Below are positions 39,150-47,527 of a stretch of 64,000 nt of DNA, piece by piece (within the stretch, counting starts at the first letter, position 1; each line of letters opens with the position of its first letter). A program made the translations under genes and the position numbers. The stretch covers positions 744,001 to 808,000 of the forward strand of contig CP091723.1 of the NCBI GenBank assembly GCA_022009775.1, in the 5' to 3' direction. The notes beneath the pieces were generated by a model. It saw only the letters and a program-made list of their open reading frames with translations. It made no database searches and had not been told where the DNA came from. Source of the DNA: Christensenella sp. (GTDB taxonomy: Bacteria; Bacillota; Clostridia; Christensenellales; CAG-917).

Positions 39150-40358
39150 TTATATTTCCTCCCAATTAATAATCTTCTTTAAATACGGATCCGCTCCATA
39201 TTTACCCTCTAAATATCTTTTACTGTATTTTCCATCTTTACGTTCAGTAGCCCCTGCCATTTTAATTTCAACCAATGAGTATAGCATGGAATTCTGTTCG
39301 TCTCCTTTAGCCGTAAACCAAATTTCATCCCTTCTAAGAATAGAGTTATCCATTAGAGACAAATCATGAGAAGTGAAGATTAGTTGTGCATTTTTTTTGT
39401 TAATTTCGCTATCAGTAAATAGTTTTACAATATATTTTAACAACACAGGATGCATCTTTGCATCCAACTCATCAATCATAAGAGTTGCACCCGTCTTTAA
39501 TGAATCAACAATATAATGCAAAATCCCAAACAATTTTATTGTTCCGCTTGATTCTTCAGTTAAATTTAAGTCGTACGTATCAGAATTAACCTCATGTTGC
39601 GTGAATACTTCAATTTTTTTATTTTTATCTTCTACTCTATAATTAGAAATGTCAATATCCATTTCTTTTAACATTTTTAGAATAATTGGTTTCAAAGGAT
39701 CATTCACGGTAATTCTACTTTCTCTAAAAGGATTGCCATAATTCAAATAATGAATTCCGTTTTCGAACCATTTTATAATGTCTTTTATTGTGGAATTTCT
39801 CCTATGTGTAATTCCAAGATAAGACAACAAAGAAAGGTTGTCAGAGATGTCAGAACAAGTGTATGATTTTAGACTACCTTTCAAGTCAATCTGCCTTTCA
39901 TTTCGAGAAAAGACGGAAGTATATCTTTTCCCGTCTAATCTTTTTTTATTTAAGCGCTCATTAATTATTTTATCTTCTATAAATTCTATATTGTACTGAT
40001 ATTCAGCAATATTTGTTCTAAAAAACAACTCATATTGGGTAGGCTTAGATTTATAGTTCGGCCTAAATTTATAAGGGACAATAAGAAAGCTATCATCCAT
40101 TTTCCCACATTGTTCATTCCCGCAAGAAACTGCACAAATCGGTCTCATTATTTTGCAAATTAAAGCAAAAATAGCCTCCAGCACCGTGGATTTTCCAGAA
40201 CCATTAGGTCCATATATAACGCTTAATGGCAAAAATTTTTCTTCGTCAACATTTGTTAAAAGTGAATCTTCGTGTTCTGAAATATTAGTTGCTTGTAAGT
40301 CTAGCGTAAAACTATCTCTAAAACACTTATAATTAGAAATTGTAACTTGGCACAACAT
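39150..40358 (-). CDS. AAA/ABC-type ATPase (AbiLi/RloA-like)
   Basis: A 402-residue ATPase of the AAA_15/21 group. It has Walker A GPNGSGKST near residue 50, a signature-like EESSGT, Walker B ATLMIDELDAKMHP and the switch FTSHD. Together with the downstream RloB protein it makes an AbiL-type pair thought to sense phage infection and shut down the cell. A zinc-like cysteine pair (CGNEQC) sits after the first helix. Start ATG at 40358 with AAAGGAGATATAATT upstream. Very AT-rich compared with flanking chromosome. Confidence 0.88.
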   Translation of the reverse strand: MLCQVTISNYKCFRDSFTLDLQATNISEHEDSLLTNVDEEKFLPLSVIYGPNGSGKSTVLEAIFALICKIMRPICAVSCGNEQCGKMDDSFLIVPYKFRPNYKSKPTQYELFFRTNIAEYQYNIEFIEDKIINERLNKKRLDGKRYTSVFSRNERQIDLKGSLKSYTCSDISDNLSLLSYLGITHRRNSTIKDIIKWFENGIHYLNYGNPFRESRITVNDPLKPIILKMLKEMDIDISNYRVEDKNKKIEVFTQHEVNSDTYDLNLTEESSGTIKLFGILHYIVDSLKTGATLMIDELDAKMHPVLLKYIVKLFTDSEINKKNAQLIFTSHDLSLMDNSILRRDEIWFTAKGDEQNSMLYSLVEIKMAGATERKDGKYSKRYLEGKYGADPYLKKIINWEEI

Positions 40359-40913
40359 AATTATATCTCCTTTGACTAATTATTCCTCAAAGTATGGGGC
40401 TTATAACCTGATTGTGAGATTTTTTCTCACATTTATTATAATAATAGATTTTAAATACAAAGTCAATAATTTGTGTCATAGATATAAAAAATGAACAAAT
40501 AAACTAATAGTATGAAAAAAGTATAAAACACTGTTTATCTTTTTGTAAATGCTTGTCGGTTGACGTTCAATATGTCTAGGGTTTATTAAATATGCCACAT
40601 AAAATTTGAGCAATTTACATTGGTTACGGAACTTACTCATGCAATTCTTTAATTTGCCCTTCGTGGTGGTTATCGTCGCATAAGTCAGCGAATATATCAA
40701 CGGCACGGAAAAATAGTGGCGGATATTGTGAGAGCCATTTTATAGAGTCAGACTCATAGCAGTTTGGCTCTTTTTATTTTTACACTATTTTTCGCTCAAA
40801 TAGCTTTGGCCGTTGACATATTCCATTGCAACAGTATTCGCATTTGAAATGTTTCGACTTATGCTCCTTGCCCACTGCCGAACGGCAATATCAAATAAAA
40901 AGGAGTTAGAAAA
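40359..40913. other. AT-rich intergenic region with gene debris
   Basis: No convincing gene. A minus-strand stretch (about 40640-40760) reads as the end of a protein, AVDIFADLCDDNHHEGQIK, but lacks a start. AGAGCCA and TGGCTCTTTTT around 40730-40775 form a terminator-like hairpin. AAAAAGGAG at about 40900 serves the next gene. Confidence 0.5.
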
Positions 40914-41150
40914 ATGATTGAACTCAACAAAATTGCATTCATTGATGAAGATGTTTTCGATTTCAATGACGGTGAAAGCCTTATCAGATTTGATACTGTT
41001 GCTTATTTCCCTGACAGAAACGAAATCATCTATGCAATTACCAACAACGGAAAGATTTCCGTTATCACTTACGACGTGTTTGAAGATGACAAAGGTCATT
41101 ATATCGAATACGGGAACACGCTTATAAAGATTTACATATCGGAGGACTGA
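40914..41150 (+). CDS. Small acidic protein upstream of ArdA
   Basis: An unrecognised 78-residue acidic protein (MIELNKIAFIDEDVFDFND, then YFPDRNEIIYAITNNGK). A strong AAAAAGGAGTTAGAAAA lies before the ATG, and its stop is two bases from the ardA start. It probably belongs to the antirestriction operon. DNA-mimic acidity is suggestive only. Confidence 0.75.
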   Translation: MIELNKIAFIDEDVFDFNDGESLIRFDTVAYFPDRNEIIYAITNNGKISVITYDVFEDDKGHYIEYGNTLIKIYISED

Positions 41151-41152
41151 CA

Positions 41153-41719
41153 ATGGGAAACATCAGTATTGTTATCGGCTCTTGGGGCAGTTATAACGAA
41201 TGCAACGAACGAGCATTAGGCTCTAATTGGCTTGATTTATCGGACTACAATGATTGGGAAGAAATCGTTGAAGAACTCAAACGAGAAGGCTTTGAACTGG
41301 ACGGTATAGACGAAGAACTGTTTATACAAGACATCGAAGGTATATCGGACCGTTCTGTCAACTGGGATTATATGAATCCCGAAAACCTATTCAACACGCT
41401 TTACGAATCGGGAGTGCTTTCCAACGACTACAAATACAAAGAACTTTGCGCTTTCCTTGAAGTTAAAAACTATGACGATTTTGAAGAACTTGTAAAAAAT
41501 CGCGGTGAGAATTGGGACGATAACGTCAACTTTTGGAGCGGCTTCACTTGGGAAGATTATGGAAAAGAAATGCTGGACTGTTGCGGATATAACATCCCTG
41601 AACATTTATTAGACTTTTTTGACCTTGAACGCTATCGCCTAATGGGAATGAACTTTTTGGTCGTGCGTGGAATAAGCAAAAAGGAAGTGGCGATGCTCAG
41701 TAAAACAAAGATCCTTTAA
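41153..41719 (+). CDS. ArdA-like antirestriction protein
   Basis: A 188-residue acidic protein of the ArdA family, DNA mimics carried by conjugative elements that block type I restriction during transfer. Family features are the N-terminal IVIGSWGSYNECNERALGS, WLDLSDY, FIQDIEGI and the C-terminal FTWEDYGKEMLD. It follows the small acidic gene with GGAGG just before the start. Its presence says that this DNA moved between cells. Confidence 0.87.
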   Translation: MGNISIVIGSWGSYNECNERALGSNWLDLSDYNDWEEIVEELKREGFELDGIDEELFIQDIEGISDRSVNWDYMNPENLFNTLYESGVLSNDYKYKELCAFLEVKNYDDFEELVKNRGENWDDNVNFWSGFTWEDYGKEMLDCCGYNIPEHLLDFFDLERYRLMGMNFLVVRGISKKEVAMLSKTKIL

Positions 41720-41754
41720 TTAATGTCGATTTTATGTTCGATACTTCTGTTTGC

Positions 41755-41935
41755 CTGTTAGACGTGCCGTAGTCTTGATACAAGTGGCGCCGCTGCGCGT
41801 CGCCAAAGACTACGGCACGTCTTCCCTAAAACACTAACCCGAATCCGGGCAAATCAGCACGGAGCGGAGCGAGGTTTCGCGCTAACCCGCTTGGCGAAAT
41901 CCTCGCTTATCCGTCATGCCGTTGCTGGTGTCTTG
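41755..41935. repeat. GC-rich palindromes beside the Rep gene
   Basis: GACGTGCCGTAGTCTT pairs with AAGACTACGGCACGTC around a loop of about 28 bases that itself contains GGCGCCGCTGCGCGTCGCC. A second hairpin, GCGAGGTTTCGC / GCGAAATCCTCGC, follows. The block is much richer in GC than its surroundings and lies just past the stop of the HUH Rep. It could be the element's origin or a terminator. Confidence 0.55.
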
Positions 41936-41956
41936 CCTCGGAATCTTCAGTGGTTT

Positions 41957-43009
41957 TTAGTTGGAAGTTCGTAGGCGCGATTTTGTCTTTTGGCTTATTA
42001 CGCCTATCTGTTCGCCTTCGTCGTAACACATAAATTTGTCTTGCAACAACAGTTTTTTTTCTTCAACGCCTATACCGCATAGTACATCGTTTTCGTCTAT
42101 GTCCGAAATAACATAGACGGGGAGTTTCCGAGAGTAAACAATCTTCTCGTGAGTCTTGTCAATGTACTTCAAAATGTATGCCATTGCGTTGCCCATTTTT
42201 ACAAGATTATCATCTATGCGTGCAAAGTCATTTCTACCAAAACGAGAGTTAAAGTATTCACTTTGCATAGTTAACTGCATTTTATGCGTATTGAGATTAA
42301 AATCTTCCTTCTCAATCATATTGCCCGGAATAGTGCCTTCGGGTATATAAAACAGTCCGTGGAAGTGAAGTCTTTTCGTCTTTGGCGCACGCTCCCACAC
42401 GCCCATATATCGCCAACCTTTACGCTTTTGAAATGTGTTGAAACACATGCTCAACTTCTTCCTAAATGACGCTTCATCGTGCTTGGTATCGTCGTATGTG
42501 AACGTCACGAAGTAGTTGAAATCGTTAAGGTATGCCTTGCGTATAAAGCGTGTTTTTCTCGCTATAAGGCTCTTGAGTTTGGCATCCAATTTGGAACCAA
42601 CATAAGCGTCTGCATCTTGCTCTTTGGAAAAATACGGGCGCATACCTTTGCACAAAAAATTTCGTCTTGCTTTCTTGCTCATACCATCGGATTCGGCATA
42701 CAGTTTTTCAAATACTTCGCTCCGTTTAACATACTTTTTCTTTGGCTTTGGCGGCTCGGTTTCAAATGGTAGTTCGTCGGATTCAACCGGTGTCATATCC
42801 GTAAAATCCCATTCGTCTTCAATTTCTTGTGACATAATTTCTTGCATTTCGGGTTCGTCGCTTGATACGCTTATAGATTGCACTTCTTCTGGCACTTCGA
42901 CAGGAGTTTCAATGACACGCTTGCGCTTGCACGGATTGCTCGTATGCGGTATTGCAATGTAGTGGCTGCCGTCGCTATAAACCTTTGCGTCTTTATAAAA
43001 CATATACAT
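41957..43009 (-). CDS. HUH-type rolling-circle replication initiator
   Basis: About 350 residues. The C-terminal two thirds carry the Rep motifs: motif 1 FVTFTYDD, the metal-binding HUH motif 2 HFHGLFYIP and motif 3 AMAYILKYIDK with the candidate nicking Tyr. The N-terminal 150 residues are acidic then basic (PPKPKKKYVKRSEVF). Such proteins start rolling-circle replication of small plasmids and phages. Start ATG at 43009 (or GTG at 43012) overlaps the stop of the small upstream gene. The Rep region replaces the 5' part of the integrase remnant at 43262. Confidence 0.8.
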   Translation of the reverse strand: MYMFYKDAKVYSDGSHYIAIPHTSNPCKRKRVIETPVEVPEEVQSISVSSDEPEMQEIMSQEIEDEWDFTDMTPVESDELPFETEPPKPKKKYVKRSEVFEKLYAESDGMSKKARRNFLCKGMRPYFSKEQDADAYVGSKLDAKLKSLIARKTRFIRKAYLNDFNYFVTFTYDDTKHDEASFRKKLSMCFNTFQKRKGWRYMGVWERAPKTKRLHFHGLFYIPEGTIPGNMIEKEDFNLNTHKMQLTMQSEYFNSRFGRNDFARIDDNLVKMGNAMAYILKYIDKTHEKIVYSRKLPVYVISDIDENDVLCGIGVEEKKLLLQDKFMCYDEGEQIGVISQKTKSRLRTSN

Positions 43010-43233
43010 CACCCCCTATCTCGATAGAGCGCGTCTATGAAATAGCTATGCTGCCTCTTTAGTTCTTTTACGCTCGCTTTCTCTGTCGCGTAAGTGATAT
43101 AGTCGTTCAAGCCGACCTTTGCCTTTATTGCCATATCGCTGAAATAATCCGAAAAGCAGTCTGTCGAGAAACGCTCCTTATAAATCTTGTAATTCATAAG
43201 ATTGTATCGCTCGCGATGTTTCTTTCCGTCCAT
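43009..43233 (-). CDS. Small protein upstream of Rep
   Basis: An unrecognised basic protein of about 74 residues beginning MDGKKHRERYNLMNYKIYK and ending YFIDALYRDRG. It overlaps the Rep start, so it is probably a coupled partner, perhaps a copy-control or auxiliary protein of the replicon. The frame extends further upstream but would enter the integrase remnant, so I begin at 43233; MNYKIY is another possible start. Confidence 0.6.
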   Translation of the reverse strand: MDGKKHRERYNLMNYKIYKERFSTDCFSDYFSDMAIKAKVGLNDYITYATEKASVKELKRQHSYFIDALYRDRG

Positions 43234-43261
43234 AGTGCCTTGCTCAGTCTGTACGAACACG

Positions 43262-43426
43262 GTTGAATATTGCAGCTTGCTTTTGTCTCAAAATGTGCCG
43301 ATTCAAACCGTGAGTAAATATATGGGGCACAGCGATTCAACAGTAACGCTTGAAGTTTACAGTCATTTTATACCAGACACGCAAGAGAAGGTCGTATCCG
43401 CTTTGGATAGTCTTTCAAAAGGATAA
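43262..43426 (+). pseudogene. Tyrosine recombinase remnant 2 (C-terminal 54 residues)
   Basis: VEYCSLLLSQNVPIQTVSKY followed by MGHSDSTVTLEVYSHFIP and DTQEKVVSALDSLSKG: the last two helices of a tyrosine integrase with the catalytic His and Tyr. The 5' part is missing; its place is taken by the Rep-linked gene on the other strand. It points towards the tRNA-Arg gene, like remnant 1. Confidence 0.8.
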
Positions 43427-43431
43427 TAAAA

Positions 43432-43466
43432 GAGCCACTTTCAATAAAAGAATGTGGCTCTTTTTG
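43432..43466 (+). terminator. Terminator between remnant 2 and tRNA-Arg
   Basis: AAGAGCCAC / GTGGCTCTTTTT with a loop of about 15 bases. Confidence 0.8.
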
Positions 43467-43539
43467 GTCTTCCGCCGGGAGTCGAACCCGAAATTTACCC
43501 TTAGGAGGGGTATGTTATATCCATTTAACTACGGAAAGA
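43467..43539 (-). tRNA. tRNA-Arg(CCU), acceptor stem irregular
   Basis: D arm GTTAAATGGATATAAC, anticodon stem-loop ACCC-CTCCTAA-GGGT (anticodon CCU) and T arm CGGGTTCGACTCCCG are all regular. The acceptor 5' strand reads TCTTTCCG where TCTTCCG would pair perfectly with CGGAAGA, so one T is extra, either by sequencing error or decay. ACCA-like bases follow the 3' end. It lies inside the insert that splits the other tRNA-Arg(CCU). Confidence 0.8.
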
Positions 43540-43758
43540 ATTTATTGATTCTAAAGTCATTTATTAAAAAAGTAATTTAAGATAAATGTCATTCTATATC
43601 TCTCGCAAATTATCATTTGCATCTACACGTTTATTTATATTTGATTATAAATTATTTATAGTAAATTATCAATCAAATATGAAAATAAAACAAGAATTTG
43701 CTATGCCTTGCAGGGAAACAATATGTTCTTAAACAGACATACAGTTTTTGTTTATATG
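43540..43758. other. AT-rich spacer
   Basis: About 220 bases, strongly AT-rich. I see no gene or clear signal. Confidence 0.5.
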
Positions 43759-44322
43759 TTATATAAAAATGCCAAATTCAGGTGAATTTTCAAAACTATA
43801 TCCCAAGACGGCTTGAACTTGCCTCAAGAATTCTTTATCGATAGCAACATTTTGAACTATTGAACATAAATACTCTTCTATTGCTTTAAATGCAGTTTCT
43901 CTATCAAAATCACATTCACGGAATATTTGACTAACCTTTAAATTAAAGTCGGCTTGGCTTAATGAAAAATATGGCACATATTTGAATTTTTGCTCTATCA
44001 ATTTACGTACTACGTTCTTTTGCTTGTTAGATATTGAATCTGTTTTTGCCAAACAAGAGTTTGCAATCATAGTTACATCGACCACTTGTCCCATTTCCTC
44101 GATCCAAGAGTGTGTCACACAATATTTTTTACCATCGTTATCTTTAAAACATACCAATCTGGTAACATAGTTAAAAGCGCTACTTCGCTTTTCTATTATT
44201 TCGAAATTCTGCTCATAAAAGTCAATATATGTGTTGGCATGGCAGTCGGACATAGAATAAGATGCCCCGTTCTTTTTATAATAGAAATACGATTTCTCAA
44301 AGTTTATCATCTTTTGTTTCAT
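43759..44322 (-). CDS. Unknown AT-rich island protein, 187 residues
   Basis: Not recognised. A soluble protein beginning MKQKMINFEKSYFYYKKNG. The middle has a beta-rich look (TRLVCFKDNDGKKYCVTHSW) and the C-terminal 90 residues are helical (ISNKQKNVVRKLIEQKF, ETAFKAIEEYLCSIVQ). Codon use is AT-rich like the rest of the island. Third gene in a minus-strand row of three unknown genes, which may form one operon, although the gaps of 61 and 119 bases allow separate promoters. Confidence 0.7.
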   Translation of the reverse strand: MKQKMINFEKSYFYYKKNGASYSMSDCHANTYIDFYEQNFEIIEKRSSAFNYVTRLVCFKDNDGKKYCVTHSWIEEMGQVVDVTMIANSCLAKTDSISNKQKNVVRKLIEQKFKYVPYFSLSQADFNLKVSQIFRECDFDRETAFKAIEEYLCSIVQNVAIDKEFLRQVQAVLGYSFENSPEFGIFI

Positions 44323-44383
44323 ATAATATACTCCTTTATTTTATGTTATATTTCCAATATGAAATACCAGTATGGTTTTGAGT

Positions 44384-44941
44384 TTATCTCAAATCTTGTA
44401 TATTCGATTTTATGATTATAATTAAAAACAAAGCCCTTGGGATATTTTTGGGTGTTTTTTTTGCAGATTTCCCAGTAACATTATAATAAATCTTTCTTTT
44501 AATGGTACACCCGTCATACATTGGCAATTCCAATCTCGTCCCACGTTTAGATTCTTTTATGTAGGTCTCTAAATCTGTCAAAAATATAAAAAAACAATTG
44601 TCAACTTTCTTTGTTGCCTTGTGAGAATCAAGATTATAAATATCCTTATAAGATTCTATGTTACCTAAATCAGGAGCGCTGTCTGATTTCTTTTTAAATT
44701 TAAGCTCTAATAAAAACTTCAAATCTTCTTCATTGCTGTGATAGTTAATCGCTATATCAACATAATCTTTATTACCGTTTATAGGTAGGTTTTGTTCAAG
44801 ATTAATGGTAAAAATTTCATCAGCTTTATATCTGTTGATTTTTAAAATATTAGAAACGTTTTCGGCAATATGGAATTGGAAAGCGTTTTCTAAGCCTATT
44901 GTCAGCAATCCTGAATTTAGTTGATTTAGATAAATCTTCAT
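44384..44941 (-). CDS. Possible PD-(D/E)XK nuclease-like protein
   Basis: A 185-residue protein. YVDIAINY, then after a gap LLELKFKKK, matches the D...(E)xK core of PD-(D/E)XK nucleases, with helices such as ESYKDIYNLDSHKATKK and a strand NCFFIFLTDLE after it. This fold is frequent in restriction and phage-defence proteins. The match is short, so the assignment is tentative. It lies between two unknown island genes on the same strand. The C-terminus is hydrophobic (ALFLIIIIK). Confidence 0.6.
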   Translation of the reverse strand: MKIYLNQLNSGLLTIGLENAFQFHIAENVSNILKINRYKADEIFTINLEQNLPINGNKDYVDIAINYHSNEEDLKFLLELKFKKKSDSAPDLGNIESYKDIYNLDSHKATKKVDNCFFIFLTDLETYIKESKRGTRLELPMYDGCTIKRKIYYNVTGKSAKKTPKNIPRALFLIIIIKSNIQDLR

Positions 44942-45060
44942 CGCTTGCTCTACGGCTTTTTTTGACTCTGCTACACGCAGAAATGTCCATTGGTTTTAAT
45001 GTTTTCATAATGTTGCCCTTTCTTTATCAATTGTGATTTTTTATGTTTTATTCGGCATGA

Positions 45061-46614
45061 TCAAACATGCCATTTTTGCATCATTGGAATTGCTAACATA
45101 TTGGTTATTTGGAAGTATAGTTCTTTTAGCCTCTTTAGGCTATTACGAAGGACATTTATAATACTCTTATACTGTGTTTTGTTTTCAACTTTGCTATATA
45201 TTTTAAAAGTGGATAACATTTTTTCTATAATATATATCGATGACATAATAATTCCACAAATGATATGATTTACATCGTTAAAAGCACCCGAATTAGAAAA
45301 CCACATGTATCCGTTTGCATGAGATAACATTTGGCTTTCACAATATTCAAGTAGCATTCCTTTCCCTAAAGAAATCTGTCCGTTGTCAACCTTATCAAAT
45401 TGCTTAATAAAATCCCGAACAATAAATGATAAAGATGGAGCACATCCGTTTTCATTGATCAAATACCCTAACACAGTCTTAAAGCCTTTATCAAAATAGC
45501 TTTTTTCACATGATGTAGCATATATTGAGCAAAACAATTTATAAGCTTCATCGGTGGAGTAGGGCTCGTTGAGATTTCTTTTAAGTTGTATAGTTCTATG
45601 TTGTTTTATTAATTCATATATATCGTGTTTCGGAGTTGTTTTGAAATATATGTATGAAAAAACAGAATACAGTTCAAGCAACATCTTCCATTTGCACTTT
45701 ATTTGTTCCGTCAGCCCTAATTGTTTGTCAAGAGCAATATCGAACAGCGAATAACCAATAGTTGCAAAAGTATCAGAAACATAATTATGCCCGTACTCCT
45801 TTTGAAAAGAATCGGCAATCGAAAAGTTGACATTAGCTACATTTTTGAATAATTCTAAAAATGTATTTGCAAAAGGGTTGTTTGTGGTCGCCAAATCTGC
45901 GCTCAATGAATAATCAGAATATGGCAAGTTGGCATATTCTTTTAATAACAATTCTAAAATTGGCAAAACGATATTATATGCGTTTTCTCTATATACATTG
46001 TTTGTTGATGGATGAGTGAAAAAACTGCACACTCCATATAGCGAAGCCATTTCTTCGCCTAAATTTTCGGCTATTATTTTACGATAATTTGTATTTGGCT
46101 CACATAAAAAAGGTATTTCAGATTTGATTATGCATGTTATTTGTTTTTGAGAAAACTTATCTTTTAATAATGTCCTATAATAGTCACAGGTTTGCTCCCA
46201 ATCGCCTTGAAATTTGTCAGGTAACAAGATTTGATCTGCAATATCATTAAACATCTTATATTGCTTATACTCAATTAAAAAGACTTGTTTTTGCAACAAC
46301 TTTTCTTTATAAGTGCCGACAACCGATTGCTCGCATAGATTTTTCAATGCAATACCTTCTAAAATGCAGCGCGCAGATAAATACAATGCATTGTTAAGTA
46401 CATCATTTGTATACAATAGTTTTAAAAAAGATATTGCTTGTGAGCTAATATAAAAATCGAAAATATCAACGCACGAATATATCTCGTCGTTCTTTTTAGG
46501 TTTTTCCGAACGACGCATCAGCCTATCGTTTAATGCATAAATTTTGCCATATATCTCATCAATTAATCTACTGGTAATATCCTGTTTTTTCATTTCTCCG
46601 CTCAAAAACAACAC
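45061..46614 (-). CDS. Unknown helical protein with DUF5677-like segment
   Basis: A protein of about 510-517 residues, almost entirely helical, with no signal or membrane helix. The stretch LYLSARCILEGIALKNL followed at distance by LYGVCSFFTHPSTNNVYREN resembles the DUF5677 pattern (a helical pair plus YVHPS-like loop). The second half repeats a similar layout (LEYCESQMLSHANGYMW, IICGIIMSSIYIIEKM). The start is a GTG at 46614 or the ATG at 46593 just after GGAGAA. First gene of the AT-rich three-gene row. Confidence 0.65.
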   Translation of the reverse strand: MLFLSGEMKKQDITSRLIDEIYGKIYALNDRLMRRSEKPKKNDEIYSCVDIFDFYISSQAISFLKLLYTNDVLNNALYLSARCILEGIALKNLCEQSVVGTYKEKLLQKQVFLIEYKQYKMFNDIADQILLPDKFQGDWEQTCDYYRTLLKDKFSQKQITCIIKSEIPFLCEPNTNYRKIIAENLGEEMASLYGVCSFFTHPSTNNVYRENAYNIVLPILELLLKEYANLPYSDYSLSADLATTNNPFANTFLELFKNVANVNFSIADSFQKEYGHNYVSDTFATIGYSLFDIALDKQLGLTEQIKCKWKMLLELYSVFSYIYFKTTPKHDIYELIKQHRTIQLKRNLNEPYSTDEAYKLFCSIYATSCEKSYFDKGFKTVLGYLINENGCAPSLSFIVRDFIKQFDKVDNGQISLGKGMLLEYCESQMLSHANGYMWFSNSGAFNDVNHIICGIIMSSIYIIEKMLSTFKIYSKVENKTQYKSIINVLRNSLKRLKELYFQITNMLAIPMMQKWHV

Positions 46615-46814
46615 ATATATACTGTTAGTTATTATTCAATTATTGATTATAGGCGAACATATTTATCAATTGCAAAAAAGTCAAATCTCACCCCTAATGT
46701 GTAACCAATCCTTAAATGCAAATAAAGTATATCATCAAAAAGGAAAGTGTGCAATTCTTATTTTGCAAAAGAGATTGTAGCGAGGGCTTAAACGATTTGG
46801 AAGTTGTTTAATGT

Positions 46815-46850
46815 AAAAAATAATACCAATCTTAATACCAATTACGCATT
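46815..46850 (+). repeat. Integrase arm-type repeats, right end I
   Basis: AATAATACCAAT and CTTAATACCAAT direct repeats, followed 80 bases on by a tRNA-Arg 5' half. Confidence 0.6.
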
Positions 46851-46931
46851 TTACAACGACCAACCGCAATATTTAGTTTTATTTTAACGCTCAAACACCA
46901 CATATTGTGTTAATAAATGGATGTACTACCT

Positions 46932-46972
46932 GCTTAGGAGGCGAACCCTCTATCCTACTGAGGTACACGGAC
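46932..46972 (-). tRNA. tRNA-Arg(CCU) 5' half
   Basis: GTCCGTG acceptor strand, TA, D arm CCTCAGTAGGATAGAGG, stem strand TTCGC and anticodon loop CTCCTAA, then a break into foreign sequence (GCAGGTAGTAC). The missing half is at 38152-38195, and both share the nine-base core CTCCTAAGC. Confidence 0.8.
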
Positions 46973-47012
46973 AAATATGAAATTTAGTGCGCGATGTAAA
47001 AGTTGGTAAATG

Positions 47013-47045
47013 CGAAAAATAATACCGATTTTAATACCAAACTCG
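47013..47045 (+). repeat. Integrase arm-type repeats, right end II
   Basis: AATAATACCGAT and TTTAATACCAAA direct repeats, the second copy of a roughly 195-base unit (arm repeats, CAACCGCAATAT, then a tRNA half). Confidence 0.6.
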
Positions 47046-47131
47046 CATTTATGAGCCATCAACCGCAATATATTGTTACAATCAGCCTTGAAAACACAAT
47101 ATATAGTGAGTTTTCTATGGATAAAGTCCGG

Positions 47132-47172
47132 CCTTAGAAGGCGAACGCTCTATCCTGCCGAGCTACGGAAAC
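47132..47172 (-). tRNA. tRNA-Arg(UCU) 5' half
   Basis: GTTTCCG, TA, D arm GCTCGGCAGGATAGAGC, stem strand TTCGC and loop CTTCTAA (anticodon UCU), then GGCCGGAC, which cannot close the stem. The 3' half is not in this window. This looks like the scar of a second integration at an arginine tRNA. Confidence 0.75.
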
Positions 47173-47223
47173 ATCGCACGCTATTATAATAGCAAATAGA
47201 TTGCCAAAAATCAATTTTTGAAT

Positions 47224-47527
47224 GCGATTTATTAAATTTCAATCTCAAGTTGAACGGTGTGGCACTCGCTTCGTTCGTGCAAAGACAGGAAACGCGGCAC
47301 AAGGCTTGGTATTTCGCTATCGCTCATACCACCGCACAAACTTCGGCACGCCTTGCGTGCAAACGAGTAGTTTTTGGTACTCACTATGTTCGTGCCAATT
47401 CAAGAAACTCGGCGTCTTGGTACTCGCCGTTGGCTCGTGCCCCTTCACAAACTTCGGCACGCCTTGCGTGCTCGTTTTTATATCCGTTTCAACGTTTGCG
47501 CAAGCGCAAGTTGAACGGATATAAAAA
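47224..47527. repeat. Short repeats and a long palindrome before tRNA-Pro
   Basis: CACAAACTTCGGCACGCCTT occurs twice (about 47335 and 47446), interleaved with TTGGTACTC motifs. TTTTTATATCCGTTTCAAC pairs with GTTGAACGGATATAAAAA (47475-47527) except for one extra T. No protein is supported. Confidence 0.6.

Noticed and set aside
40476..40706. Small minus-strand open frame upstream of the AbiL-like pair
   Set aside because: No start signal; another frame gives a better but incomplete protein tail, so this is probably debris.
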